In this document: piece after piece, positions 17,974-27,005 of the stretch | How the letters are laid out: every line of letters begins with the position of its first letter | How positions within the stretch are numbered: the first letter of the stretch is position 1 | DNA from: Ignavibacteria bacterium UBA2373 | GTDB lineage: Bacteria; Bacteroidota; Ignavibacteria; Kapaibacteriales; UBA961 | Assembly (NCBI GenBank): GCA_002344005.1 | Contig: DDTD01000085.1 | Location: 1 to 51,857, forward strand | Reading direction: 5' to 3' | DNA length: 51,857 nucleotides | Notes under the pieces: generated by a model | The model's database searches: none | What the model saw: only the letters and a program-made list of their open reading frames with translations | Told to the model about the DNA's origin: nothing | Made by a program: the position numbers and the translations under genes

Positions 17974-19056
17974 ATGAATTACCCACTGTATAAAGCAGAC
18001 TGCCTCCATTTCAACGGAGAAATACCATGTATTCCACATAAGCAACATGGGGTTCACTGTGCTGATTGTCGGCATTATACACAGTCACAAGGACGTATTC
18101 TTATTGTCAAATTGGGAGCTATAGGTGATGTTATCCGCACAACACCATTGTTATCTCGTTTGCGAAAAGAATTCCCCGGTTATGAGCTATGGTGGATTAC
18201 ACAATCACCCGATGTTTTACCGACTTCTCTGCATAAAATTCTGGCTTGTGATGCCCTTTCTTTGGAAATAATTCGTTCGACAACCTTTTCATTAGTTATC
18301 AATCTTGATAAAGCTCCCGAGGCATGTGCAATAGCATCATCGGTACAAGCAGACAATAAATGGGGCTTTATTTTACAGAATGGTAAACCGGCTCCTGTTA
18401 ATACAACAGCAATACATAAATTTTCTACAGGAATTTTCGATGATATAAGTCAACAAAACACAAAATCATATTTGACTGAAATATTTGAAATCTGCGGCTG
18501 GGAATTTAAAGGTGAAGAATATGAACTTCCAATACGACATACAATAACCATAAAGAAAAAGGCAAATACGCTCGTAGGGCTTAATACAGGGTGTGGAGCG
18601 CGTTGGACATCGAGGCTTTGGGATATTGAGCAATGGATTACCCTTACAAAAAAACTTATTGACACTAATTACGAAATCATACTTCTGGGTGGACCACAGG
18701 AAGATGAAAGAAATAAAGAAATAGCACAAAGAACCGGCGCAGAATATAATGGCTATGTTCCTATGCATAAATTTATTGAAGTAGTGGATCAATGCGATAT
18801 TATTGTCACGGGAGTTACAATGGCACTACATATTGCGATTGGTCTGAAAAAACAAATAGTTGTCATGAACAATATTTTCAATAAACATGAATTTGAACTC
18901 TATGGTCGAGGAGAAATCATTGAACCATCAGTAGAATGCACATGTTACTATAAATCAGTATGCGTCAATCCAAATTATCGCTGCATGGAATATCTTCCCG
19001 TTGACAGTATTTTTAATTCTATTCAACGCCGTAGTCAATCTTTACAAAATCAATAA
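17974..19056 (+). CDS. Glycosyltransferase family 9 (heptosyltransferase-like) with N-terminal Cys cluster
   Basis: A 360-residue protein. From residue 41 it matches GT9/ADP-heptose LPS heptosyltransferases: ILIVKLGAIGDVIRTTPLL at the N-terminal Rossmann fold, then a second domain with VGLNTGCGARWTSRLWDIEQW and VTGVTMALHIAIGLKKQIV. Ahead of the fold is an unusual 40-residue extension with C10, C19, C29 and C32 (last pair CADC), and the C-terminal part has further cysteines (CTCYYKSVC). This could bind a metal or an Fe-S cluster; that is inference. A role in sugar transfer to lipopolysaccharide or another surface glycan is likely. ATG start, 57 bases before engB. Confidence 0.83.
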   Translation: MNYPLYKADCLHFNGEIPCIPHKQHGVHCADCRHYTQSQGRILIVKLGAIGDVIRTTPLLSRLRKEFPGYELWWITQSPDVLPTSLHKILACDALSLEIIRSTTFSLVINLDKAPEACAIASSVQADNKWGFILQNGKPAPVNTTAIHKFSTGIFDDISQQNTKSYLTEIFEICGWEFKGEEYELPIRHTITIKKKANTLVGLNTGCGARWTSRLWDIEQWITLTKKLIDTNYEIILLGGPQEDERNKEIAQRTGAEYNGYVPMHKFIEVVDQCDIIVTGVTMALHIAIGLKKQIVVMNNIFNKHEFELYGRGEIIEPSVECTCYYKSVCVNPNYRCMEYLPVDSIFNSIQRRSQSLQNQ

Positions 19057-19113
19057 TCTTTTTTTTACACATGTTCATGGTGAATACATTTTCATCAGGA
19101 TTATCTTTATTGT

Positions 19114-19722
19114 ATGTCATCTATTCGTGCTGCTTTTTTTACCGCTGCTTCATCAGCAACAAATTTACCAACTAAAACGATTTTACCCGAAGTTGCATTT
19201 ATCGGGCGTTCAAATGTTGGAAAATCTTCATTAATTAATACATTAGTGAATAGGAATTCTCTTGCGCATGTCAGTACAACGCCCGGAAAAACTCAACAAC
19301 TCAATTTTTATTCTATTGAAGATACATGGATGCTTGTTGATATGCCCGGATTCGGTTATGCGAAAGTAGCAAAAACCGACCGTCAAGCATGGCATGATCT
19401 TAATTATGGCTATTTATTACACCGTGAATTATTGCAATTAACATGTGTTCTTATTGATGGCAGACATGACCCCATGCCGATTGACATGGAATTAATTGAA
19501 AATCTGGAAAATGCAGGGCGACGCTATGTCATTATTCTCACGAAATGCGATAAGCTAAGTTCAATACAAATCACTGCACGACAAGCACAAATTAAAAATG
19601 CCGTCAAGATGTGTGACTATTGTATTGATGTACTTCCCTATTCTGCTCGTACTCGCATGGGGCGTGAGCAATTGTGGGGAATAATTAAAAGAGAAACTAA
19701 ACAACAAGACACTCAATCATAA
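19114..19722 (+). CDS. engB: Ribosome biogenesis GTPase EngB/YsxC/YihA
   Basis: A 202-residue GTPase of full family length. All G motifs are present: G1 GRSNVGKSS (31-39), G2 in STTPGKTQQLNFY (54-66), G3 DMPGFG (76-81), G4 TKCD (143-146) and G5 around SAR (177-179). The TTPGKTQ signature is specific to EngB. It takes part in late assembly of the large ribosomal subunit. It heads a plus-strand run engB-purE-psd-DUF971-alkC with gaps of about 30 bases, then overlaps. Confidence 0.96.
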   Translation: MSSIRAAFFTAASSATNLPTKTILPEVAFIGRSNVGKSSLINTLVNRNSLAHVSTTPGKTQQLNFYSIEDTWMLVDMPGFGYAKVAKTDRQAWHDLNYGYLLHRELLQLTCVLIDGRHDPMPIDMELIENLENAGRRYVIILTKCDKLSSIQITARQAQIKNAVKMCDYCIDVLPYSARTRMGREQLWGIIKRETKQQDTQS

Positions 19723-19751
19723 ATATATAGTTTTGAAAGAAAGTAATTACT

Positions 19752-20246
19752 ATGATACAATCAAATAATCCGCTCATCGGAATAATTATGGGGAGCGATT
19801 CGGATTTACCGACAATGAAAGAAGCGGCAACAATATGTGAATATTTTTCTTTACCGTATGAAATGCGGGTTGTATCAGCACATCGTACGCCTGCTGATAT
19901 GGCAGAGTATGGTGCAACGGCTCATACAAGAGGCATAAAAGTCATTATTGCCGGCGCAGGCGGAGCTGCACATCTTCCCGGAATGATTGCTGCTTTTAGT
20001 CCACTACCCGTCATCGGTGTGCCTGTGCAATCGAAAGCATTAAACGGTCAAGACTCTCTTCTCTCCATAGTACAAATGCCATCGGGAGTACCCGTCGCAA
20101 CTGTAGCTATCGGTGGTGGGAAAAATGCCGGTATTTTAGCGGCACAGATCCTCTCTGTATCCATACCCGAATTACAAGAAAAAATTATTATATATAAACA
20201 ACAAATGGCTGAAGAATCGCGTAATAAAAATAATTCTTTAGCATAA
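19752..20246 (+). CDS. purE: N5-carboxyaminoimidazole ribonucleotide mutase (class I PurE)
   Basis: A 164-residue protein of normal length for PurE. Hallmarks: MGSDSDLPTM near the N-terminus, the active-site histidine in RVVSAHRTP (about residues 40-48), AGAGGAAHLPGM (about 71-82) and PVQSKALNGQDSLLSIVQMPSGVPVAT (about 98-124). It converts N5-CAIR to CAIR in purine synthesis and works as a soluble octamer; the partner PurK is not in this window. It lies 29 bases after engB. Confidence 0.96.
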   Translation: MIQSNNPLIGIIMGSDSDLPTMKEAATICEYFSLPYEMRVVSAHRTPADMAEYGATAHTRGIKVIIAGAGGAAHLPGMIAAFSPLPVIGVPVQSKALNGQDSLLSIVQMPSGVPVATVAIGGGKNAGILAAQILSVSIPELQEKIIIYKQQMAEESRNKNNSLA

Positions 20247-20273
20247 TGTTCCACTTAATTCACAATTAACATC

Positions 20274-20933
20274 ATGATTACACGATATGGTTATGACAAT
20301 GCTTTTCTCATGATTGGCTTTGGGCTAATTTTGATTGGTCTTGGCATTTTTTTATTTAAGGGGTTTTGGTCTGTCTTGTTCTCAATACTTGGAGGAATCA
20401 CCATTTTGTTCACTCTATGGTTTTTTCGCGATCCTTCCCGCACTATACCTCAAAAAGCACTCAATGACGATACAATTATTTTAGCACCTGCCGATGGCAA
20501 AATTGTGCAGATTATTCCCGTTGAAGAAAAAGATTATTTGAAATCCTCAGCGACGCAAATAAGTATATTTCTCTCTCCTCTTGATGTACATGTTAACCGC
20601 ACTCCTGTCACAGGTATTGTGGAATTTTATAAATATATGCCGGGTGATTATCTCGTGGCATGGCATCCTAAAAGTTCTGAACTTAATGAACAATCGCGCA
20701 TCGGAGTGCGTACATCTAAAGCAAAAGTATTATTTAAACAAATTACAGGTGTATTGGCGCGACGTATAGTATGCGAAGTAAAAGAAGGAGATTCTCTTAC
20801 CATAGGTGAAAAAATAGGTATGATGAAATTTGGTTCACGTATGGATATTATTGTTCCTAATTCAACTATGATTAATGCAAAAGTAGGAGATAGAGTTGTT
20901 GGTGGTGAAACTATTTTAGGACAATTACAATAA
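20274..20933 (+). CDS. psd: Phosphatidylserine decarboxylase proenzyme (short, archaeal-type)
   Basis: 219 residues. An N-terminal hydrophobic region (about 10-50, one or two helices) anchors it in the inner membrane. The decarboxylase core contains FRDPSRTIP (51-59), APADGKIVQI (71-80), FLSPLDVHVNRTP (99-111) and the self-cleavage site FGS (186-188), where Ser188 would become the pyruvoyl group of the alpha chain. It makes phosphatidylethanolamine from phosphatidylserine. Its TAA overlaps the ATG of the DUF971 gene (TAATG), which suggests coupled translation. Confidence 0.94.
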   Translation: MITRYGYDNAFLMIGFGLILIGLGIFLFKGFWSVLFSILGGITILFTLWFFRDPSRTIPQKALNDDTIILAPADGKIVQIIPVEEKDYLKSSATQISIFLSPLDVHVNRTPVTGIVEFYKYMPGDYLVAWHPKSSELNEQSRIGVRTSKAKVLFKQITGVLARRIVCEVKEGDSLTIGEKIGMMKFGSRMDIIVPNSTMINAKVGDRVVGGETILGQLQ

Positions 20934-21280
20934 TGAATACCTCATTAATGCCAAAATCAATTTCACGTCCCAAACCATATCTTTTACAAGTTGAGTATGC
21001 TGATTTTACCGGAATAATTATGCTTTCATCCTTACGCGAAGAATGTCCTTGTGCTGTTTGCAAAGGTGAAGAAATAATGGGCGTTCGTTATTCTTTCGGC
21101 ATCCAAATCATGAAGCCCGGTATGAATGAACTCATCGCATTACAACCATCCGGTAATTATGCACTGCAAGCACGCTGGAATGATGGGCATGACAGTGGTA
21201 TTTATACGTGGGAACAATTACGTGCCATTGTAGAAAAACACGCTTTATCACCCGAACAAATTCAAGCAATCAATAATTAA
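20933..21280 (+). CDS. DUF971 (GBBH-like N-terminal domain) protein
   Basis: 115 residues with the DUF971 signature: LREECPCAVCKGE near residues 34-46 (a CxxC pair), then ALQARWNDGHDSGIYTWEQLR near 81-101. The family resembles the N-terminal zinc-binding domain of gamma-butyrobetaine hydroxylase and occurs as a standalone small protein in many bacteria, sometimes near Fe-S cluster genes; its biochemical role is not settled. It overlaps both neighbours by one base (TAATG junctions with psd and the AlkC-like gene). Confidence 0.88.
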   Translation: MNTSLMPKSISRPKPYLLQVEYADFTGIIMLSSLREECPCAVCKGEEIMGVRYSFGIQIMKPGMNELIALQPSGNYALQARWNDGHDSGIYTWEQLRAIVEKHALSPEQIQAINN

Positions 21281-22365
21281 TGGCTGAACAATTAAAAAAT
21301 ATTTACACACGAGAAAAGCTCTTGTCGGTTGCTTCGATAATACATCATTATGACTCACATTTTGATGTGGAACTCTTTCTCAATAATATTTTTGACAATT
21401 CTTGGGAGCAACGTGAATTAAAAGAGCGGATGCACCATATAGCGTTTACTCTTCACAAAACTATTCATGGTAATTACAGCAAACAAATAGAAATTTTAAT
21501 AAAGGTCGCACCGCAATTTTCCGGCTTCGAGTATATGTTCTTTCCTGATTTTGTTGAACAATTTGGTCTTGAAGAGGAAGAAATATCATTATATGCTTTA
21601 GAAGAATTTACCAAAACATCAAGTACCGAATTTGCAATCAGACCATTTATTGTACGCAATCAAGAAAAAACATTGGCGCGTTTACAACAATGGGCAACTC
21701 ATAGCCATCATGCTGTAAGGCGATGCGCCAGCGAAAGTTGCAGACCTCGTTTACCATGGGCAATGGCTCTGCCTGCATTAAAAAAAGATCCCTCACCAAT
21801 TTTACCGATACTTTCAGCTTTATACAATGATGAGAGCGAATATGTGAGAAGAAGCGTAGCCAATAATCTCAATGACATTTCTAAAGACCATCCCGATTTT
21901 ATGTTGGATATTATTGCGCAATGGATTGGGGCTTCCGAACAAATTGACAGAATATGTAAGCACGCATCACGTTCCTTATTAAAGCATGGGAATATTCGTG
22001 CACTATCATTGTTCAATTTTACACAACATATTCAAAATATTACCGTTGAAGATTTTAGAATTCATGATACTTCGATTACAATCGGAGACTCAACATACTT
22101 TTCCTGTATGATTCAATCTTCACATCCCAAAACACAAAAAATACGTATTGAATATGCTATTGATTATGTTAAAAAAAATGGTACAACATCAAGGAAAATT
22201 TTTGTTCTCACAGAAAGACTTTTTCAACCTGGGTCGGAATATACCATTTATCGTAAACTTCCATTTCACAATATGACAACACGTACACATTATGCCGGTA
22301 TCCATAGAATTACTCTTATTTTGAATGGAGTGTCTATGGCTTCGACTGAATTTATATTGTTATAG
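21280..22365 (+). CDS. AlkC-like DNA alkylation repair protein (HEAT-like repeats plus Ig-like domain)
   Basis: 361 residues. The first 250 or so are helical HEAT-like repeats with the AlkC/AlkD-family segment HAVRRCASESCRPRLPWAMALPALKKDP (about 148-175), followed by YVRRSVANNLNDISKDHP (about 188-205). The last 100 residues are beta-rich and resemble the C-terminal Ig-like domain of AlkC (TRTHYAGIHRITLILNG). AlkC enzymes excise 3-methyladenine-type lesions from DNA. The start overlaps the stop of DUF971 (TAATG). It is the last gene of the engB run and converges with the minus-strand T9SS gene 50 bases on. Confidence 0.85.
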   Translation: MAEQLKNIYTREKLLSVASIIHHYDSHFDVELFLNNIFDNSWEQRELKERMHHIAFTLHKTIHGNYSKQIEILIKVAPQFSGFEYMFFPDFVEQFGLEEEEISLYALEEFTKTSSTEFAIRPFIVRNQEKTLARLQQWATHSHHAVRRCASESCRPRLPWAMALPALKKDPSPILPILSALYNDESEYVRRSVANNLNDISKDHPDFMLDIIAQWIGASEQIDRICKHASRSLLKHGNIRALSLFNFTQHIQNITVEDFRIHDTSITIGDSTYFSCMIQSSHPKTQKIRIEYAIDYVKKNGTTSRKIFVLTERLFQPGSEYTIYRKLPFHNMTTRTHYAGIHRITLILNGVSMASTEFILL

Positions 22366-22415
22366 TCTCAATCAATCTTTATTAAGTCCTATATTATCAT
22401 TACAAATATTTTCGA

Positions 22416-25400
22416 TTATCGAATTATTAATTTGTCTTTATGCCACACACCATTATCAACACGAAGAATATATATACCCGATGAAAATTTGGGCAATAAT
22501 ATATTTTTTATGTCAGATGCAGGAAATGTGTCTGTAAATGACCATACTTTTTCTCCCAATACATTGATTACCGAGAGTGTCACATCCCCACCATAACCAG
22601 TTTTAATATAAGCAATATCATCAGAATACACTATATCGAGTGCGCTTGTCTGTGCAACACCCCTAAATTGCCATGCACATGTTGGATCGTAACGTATATT
22701 ATTGTTCTGTACTTTTACATTCATGCACTGTGCCGATATATTTGAAACTTCAAGAGAAAACTCTTCTTTCATTCTGCCATCAGGTGGTAATAATGCCATA
22801 CATTCCAAACTAATTTCTCTACTTTTTTCATCCAATATATCAAAGGAAAAGACTATTGTATCAATATTTTTGTACATTAGTATTATTCCTTCCGGTATAG
22901 TTATTTTATTAATAGACACACAACAATTGTCATAATGGAATGATAAAGTACCCTTACGACTACCTTGAGGAATATGAATAACAACAGGATAAAGCATACT
23001 TGGTTGAAGCAATGTAGTGTCGTCACTAAGTATTTGAAAACGTAATTCTTTAGGAGTATTGACATTAATAGATACTATTTTCTCTATCGTACATACTCCC
23101 TTTGTTGCCCGAATAGTATATTCTATTGAATTTTTAGGTGTAATTACAGGAGAGGAAGAAAGATTATTATCTACATATATATTCGGAATCCACTCATACG
23201 AGTCGGCACCTTGGCATAGAAGCTGAGTACTTTCGCCATAGCACAAATCGCGGTTACCTGTGATTGTTAATTCCGGTTTTGTATCAACAGTAATAAAAAT
23301 ACTGTCTTTATTCACACATTGTGCTGTTTTTCCGGTAACATAAAAAAAACGACTTATCGCGGTAGAGATACGGGGATTCGTACTCAACGGATTGTCGCAT
23401 AACTCTGCGGGCGACCATTCATAACTCTCAGCACCATCAGCCATCAACATTATGGTATCCGATGCACATAGTATTTGTTTGTCTGCCCTAATCGAAATTG
23501 TTGGTCCATTTGTAATTGTCACATTGATGCTGTCATATCTTGTACAATGACCTTTTTTTCCTTGTAAATAAAGTGTCGCGCTTTTATCCAAAGTTACTCT
23601 GGGCGATGCACTCTTGGGATTATCAAAATATTCTTTAGGTGACCACTCATATTCATCAGCATCACCGGTTGCCTTAAGAATAAGTTTGGACCCGACACAA
23701 ACGGTTGTATCGTTTCCCGCATCAAGAGAGAGAGTATTGCCAACAAAGATTGTCACGGTATCTGAATTTGTACAACCCAATGAATTTGTGACGGTTAGGG
23801 TATATGTTGTAGAAGTATCGGGTGTGCATATAGGACGTGGGCTTTGCGGATTATCAATATACTTCTTAGGGTTCCATTCATATATCAAATTCGATGAGTC
23901 ATTAATTCCAAGAATGACACCTTCTCCGCGGCATATAGTTTTATTTTCACCCGCTTGAGCTTTAGGAGTGTCTTGAACTTTCACCCACATGACCACACTA
24001 TCACAACCATTTATATTGCAGACTTTTACAGTAACAGGATAATGTCCGCTTTTTGTAAATTTTGTGCGAAATTTTTGTTCTTTACTTTGTTTAATTTCAG
24101 CACCTTCTGCCTGCCACAGTATGGTATTTTCAGTAGAAATTGAATTATATTTTACAAATAATTCAGACCAAACATCAGTGCACATCACTGTATCAGTACT
24201 CATAATTTTGGGTATATCACATACAGTAGATGCCCTCTTAAAATTAGGGTCATAAATATGACGGCTAAAATGCGGGAAGTCACTGTCTGTTGTAAAACTT
24301 TTTATTGTCCCATTAATATCTGTATCATTAAGAACGGCGATTTGTTCAACAATTTGAGGCTGTATTTTCCTATAGCGCAAACGGAATAAACCGATTTCTT
24401 TTGACCAATTATTTGATTCGGGAATGTACGAAAAAAAGTATATGGATGTATCCGGTGCAAGACGTAAAGCACGAGGTGATACAACATGGTTTATAGGAGT
24501 CATAAAAGATATTAGTTCATATTTTTTTTGTTCAATATCTATATGCAACAATGTTTTTTCTGGTTTCTTTAATACAACATATAAATGCTTACTATCATGG
24601 GTAAATTCTCCTGCTCCCGGTTCTATTTTTTGTTGTGAAAGTAATTTCCCCTGACTGTCTTTCGTCTCTCCCAGCATAAAAAGATGTCGTATTCTTCCCG
24701 TAAAATTATCAAATGAGTAAAGAGATGTTTCATGAGGATATCGTGCAATCGAATAAAGATATTTACTATTCGGAGAAATTGAGACTATATTTCCTAAATG
24801 GGGTTTTTCATAAATATCGCTACTATAAATAATTTTCTTTACATCAGGTCCCGTAGCATTAACAGGAAGAGCGAAAAAACGATTATCGGCTGATTGTAAA
24901 GTTCCTACAATAAAATAATCTTTTTTATTGGCTTGTATAGTCGCAGCAAATCCTTCATTCAATTTATCACGTAAGACCATACGATTATATGGCTTAACAA
25001 TATCACCCAAACCGTTGTTGAGTGTTCTGTCAAGAATATTATAGGCAATTGTACCATTTTCTGAGGGGATTGATGATTCAGCCACAACTCCGACAACAAT
25101 AAATTGGCGGCAATTTTCTGAAGATGGTAACACAATACAGCCTTGCGACGCTGCTGCTGTACCGTGTAAAGGTTCGGAATGCATTTGATTATCACGTGCA
25201 TCATTAATTATCATAGTTGGAGAAACATTGGGATTAATTCCCGGATCGGCACCACCATAAAGTAATAATCTTCCATGCACACCCTCAGACAGAGAAACAC
25301 AACTATTACCCCATGTAAGCGATGGATAAATACCTACATTGGTCATAAGTGTGAAGTTCGGCAAGAATTGCAGACGTATCCCCGTATTAAACATCCAAGT

Positions 25401-25475
25401 ATTTGCTTCTAATTGTGGGTACGCATCAGAATTAGCCACTATTAACAAGACAAAAACTAATAGTATTTTTTTCAT
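22416..25475 (-). CDS. T9SS-sorted secreted protein with tandem PKD/Ig-like repeats
   Basis: 1019 residues. Signal peptide at 1-18. Residues about 50-420 look like a beta-propeller-type region (YSIARYPHETSLYSFDN). Then a PKD-like domain (ILWQAEGAEIKQ ... VKVCNINGCDSVVMWV) and four related units of about 70-75 residues, each with the pattern YEWxPxxYxDNPxSxxPxxxP...C..xDSIxxxV, end around 830. After a cohesin-like beta region the C-terminus is a type A sorting domain (LSVINVLGEKVWSF ... GIYILRVDNGVWHKDKLIIR). It should be exported by Sec, then secreted by the Por/type IX system and attached to the surface or released. An adhesive or structural role is likely; no catalytic motif is seen. Confidence 0.85.
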   Translation of the reverse strand: MKKILLVFVLLIVANSDAYPQLEANTWMFNTGIRLQFLPNFTLMTNVGIYPSLTWGNSCVSLSEGVHGRLLLYGGADPGINPNVSPTMIINDARDNQMHSEPLHGTAAASQGCIVLPSSENCRQFIVVGVVAESSIPSENGTIAYNILDRTLNNGLGDIVKPYNRMVLRDKLNEGFAATIQANKKDYFIVGTLQSADNRFFALPVNATGPDVKKIIYSSDIYEKPHLGNIVSISPNSKYLYSIARYPHETSLYSFDNFTGRIRHLFMLGETKDSQGKLLSQQKIEPGAGEFTHDSKHLYVVLKKPEKTLLHIDIEQKKYELISFMTPINHVVSPRALRLAPDTSIYFFSYIPESNNWSKEIGLFRLRYRKIQPQIVEQIAVLNDTDINGTIKSFTTDSDFPHFSRHIYDPNFKRASTVCDIPKIMSTDTVMCTDVWSELFVKYNSISTENTILWQAEGAEIKQSKEQKFRTKFTKSGHYPVTVKVCNINGCDSVVMWVKVQDTPKAQAGENKTICRGEGVILGINDSSNLIYEWNPKKYIDNPQSPRPICTPDTSTTYTLTVTNSLGCTNSDTVTIFVGNTLSLDAGNDTTVCVGSKLILKATGDADEYEWSPKEYFDNPKSASPRVTLDKSATLYLQGKKGHCTRYDSINVTITNGPTISIRADKQILCASDTIMLMADGAESYEWSPAELCDNPLSTNPRISTAISRFFYVTGKTAQCVNKDSIFITVDTKPELTITGNRDLCYGESTQLLCQGADSYEWIPNIYVDNNLSSSPVITPKNSIEYTIRATKGVCTIEKIVSINVNTPKELRFQILSDDTTLLQPSMLYPVVIHIPQGSRKGTLSFHYDNCCVSINKITIPEGIILMYKNIDTIVFSFDILDEKSREISLECMALLPPDGRMKEEFSLEVSNISAQCMNVKVQNNNIRYDPTCAWQFRGVAQTSALDIVYSDDIAYIKTGYGGDVTLSVINVLGEKVWSFTDTFPASDIKNILLPKFSSGIYILRVDNGVWHKDKLIIR

Positions 25476-25523
25476 AGTATAATGTGGAATAGAATATATG
25501 TATTGAGATAACTGTAGAAATTC

Positions 25524-26843
25524 CTATTTCAAATCATTTGCAGATATAGTTGTAGTCCATTTTTTCTTACCTTGTGCATTATATACTGTAATTTCCATTA
25601 ACCGGTTTTTTATGTCACCACTAAATGCGAGTACTGCAAAATTATGCTCCATGACAAGAGTTTTTTGCTCTCTGTACATATTTTCCTCTTCAAATGCTTT
25701 TGTGTGAATGCCTGATGTTAAAGGTGAACATGTTAAATCATACAAAGGATAATGTAATGCTCTACTCATTTTTGACAATTCTGTGAAATGCCTGTCACCC
25801 GAAAGAAAAAATACTCCTTTAATATTTTCTTTTTCTATTCCATCAAGTAATTTTTTTCTTTCTACAGGTCTTGTTGCATAATTTTCAAACACGGCTGCAC
25901 TGCTCAATGTTTGACCACCGACAGCTATTATTTTAAATGTTGCTTTTGAAGAAGCAAGATTTTGCAATAACCAATCAATTTGCTCATCGCCCAGAATTTC
26001 AGAATTTCCTGTTATTCGTTTATTTGCCGAGCGAAAGGATCTATTGTCTAATAGAAAAAATTGAACATCACCCCATTCAAAAGTAGAAGTAATACATTTT
26101 TTGTCATCAAACCCATAGCCGGGATTTGCCCAAAATGTTGTAAATGCATCAAATGTTATGTTTTTATTATAAAATCCTTTATCACTATCATTCGGACCAT
26201 AATCATGATCATCCCATATAGCATAATTATGTGTTGAAGCCAATAATGGTTGTATTTCCGGTAATGCTCGCGTATGGGAGTAACGATGAAAAATCCCTGT
26301 ACGGCTATCCCAATCCGCTTCACGCAAATATGTATTATCACCAAGCCATAGCATCAGTGTTGGCTGCTGATTATGGATACTGGTAAATATTTCATATTCA
26401 GAACCATACGATTTTCCGGGACGATCATACCGAGTTTCATTCACATACACACAGCTGCCCAGAGCAACCGTAAAATCGGGGGGATTACCTCGCCATTGCC
26501 ATAATGGCGGCGTTTGAAATGTCGTTTTATAGGGAAGATTATATAATTTTCCATTAAGAAAAATCGAATATAAATATCTATTTCCGGGTTGCACCGAATC
26601 TGCAATCAGAATCGTAGAATAGGCTTTCTCTTTTGTTGTACGACTTGGCTCTGTTCTATATTTTTTTTGAGGCAAAGAATCGGAAAAATACTCCATTACA
26701 ATATCGGCAGATTTATCTGTTTGCACCCATACTTTTACTTCACGCATTGTTGCATGACCAACCATCGGACCCGATGCAATACGCTGCCCTTGCATAGAAA
26801 TCGTGGCAACAACAAATATCATTACAGCACACAGTAGTCTCAT
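25524..26843 (-). CDS. PhoD-like alkaline phosphatase/phosphodiesterase
   Basis: 439 residues with a signal peptide (about 1-19, ending SMQGQ). An N-terminal Ig-like PhoD_N domain precedes a metallophosphatase core with the family motifs: VALGSCVYVNE (about 127-137), MLWLGDNTYLREADWDSR (about 167-184), AIWDDHDYGPNDSD (about 212-225), FLLDNRSFR (about 265-273) and FLSGDRHFTEL (about 354-364). It would hydrolyse phosphomonoesters or phosphodiesters in the periplasm or outside the cell using Ca/Fe-type metals. It lies 48 bases upstream of the T9SS repeat-protein gene on the same strand. No T9SS tail is visible. Confidence 0.88.
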   Translation of the reverse strand: MRLLCAVMIFVVATISMQGQRIASGPMVGHATMREVKVWVQTDKSADIVMEYFSDSLPQKKYRTEPSRTTKEKAYSTILIADSVQPGNRYLYSIFLNGKLYNLPYKTTFQTPPLWQWRGNPPDFTVALGSCVYVNETRYDRPGKSYGSEYEIFTSIHNQQPTLMLWLGDNTYLREADWDSRTGIFHRYSHTRALPEIQPLLASTHNYAIWDDHDYGPNDSDKGFYNKNITFDAFTTFWANPGYGFDDKKCITSTFEWGDVQFFLLDNRSFRSANKRITGNSEILGDEQIDWLLQNLASSKATFKIIAVGGQTLSSAAVFENYATRPVERKKLLDGIEKENIKGVFFLSGDRHFTELSKMSRALHYPLYDLTCSPLTSGIHTKAFEEENMYREQKTLVMEHNFAVLAFSGDIKNRLMEITVYNAQGKKKWTTTISANDLK

Positions 26844-26951
26844 AATGACCTCAATACTTAGGAAATAGACATCATTGACAAGTAATTTACGGCATTATGC
26901 ACACAAAACCAAAAAAAATCCTTTCTTTATGGTTTCGTAACGGTATAAAAC

Positions 26952-26983
26952 AAAAAAAACTCTCATATCGAATGATATAAGAG
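26952..26983 (-). terminator. Terminator after the ferredoxin reductase gene
   Basis: On the minus strand CTCTTATATC and GATATGAGAG pair around ATTC with one internal mismatch, followed by a run of eight T. It lies 23 bases past the stop at 27006. Confidence 0.7.
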
Positions 26984-27005
26984 CTTTTGTGGAAATGTTA
27001 TATTT

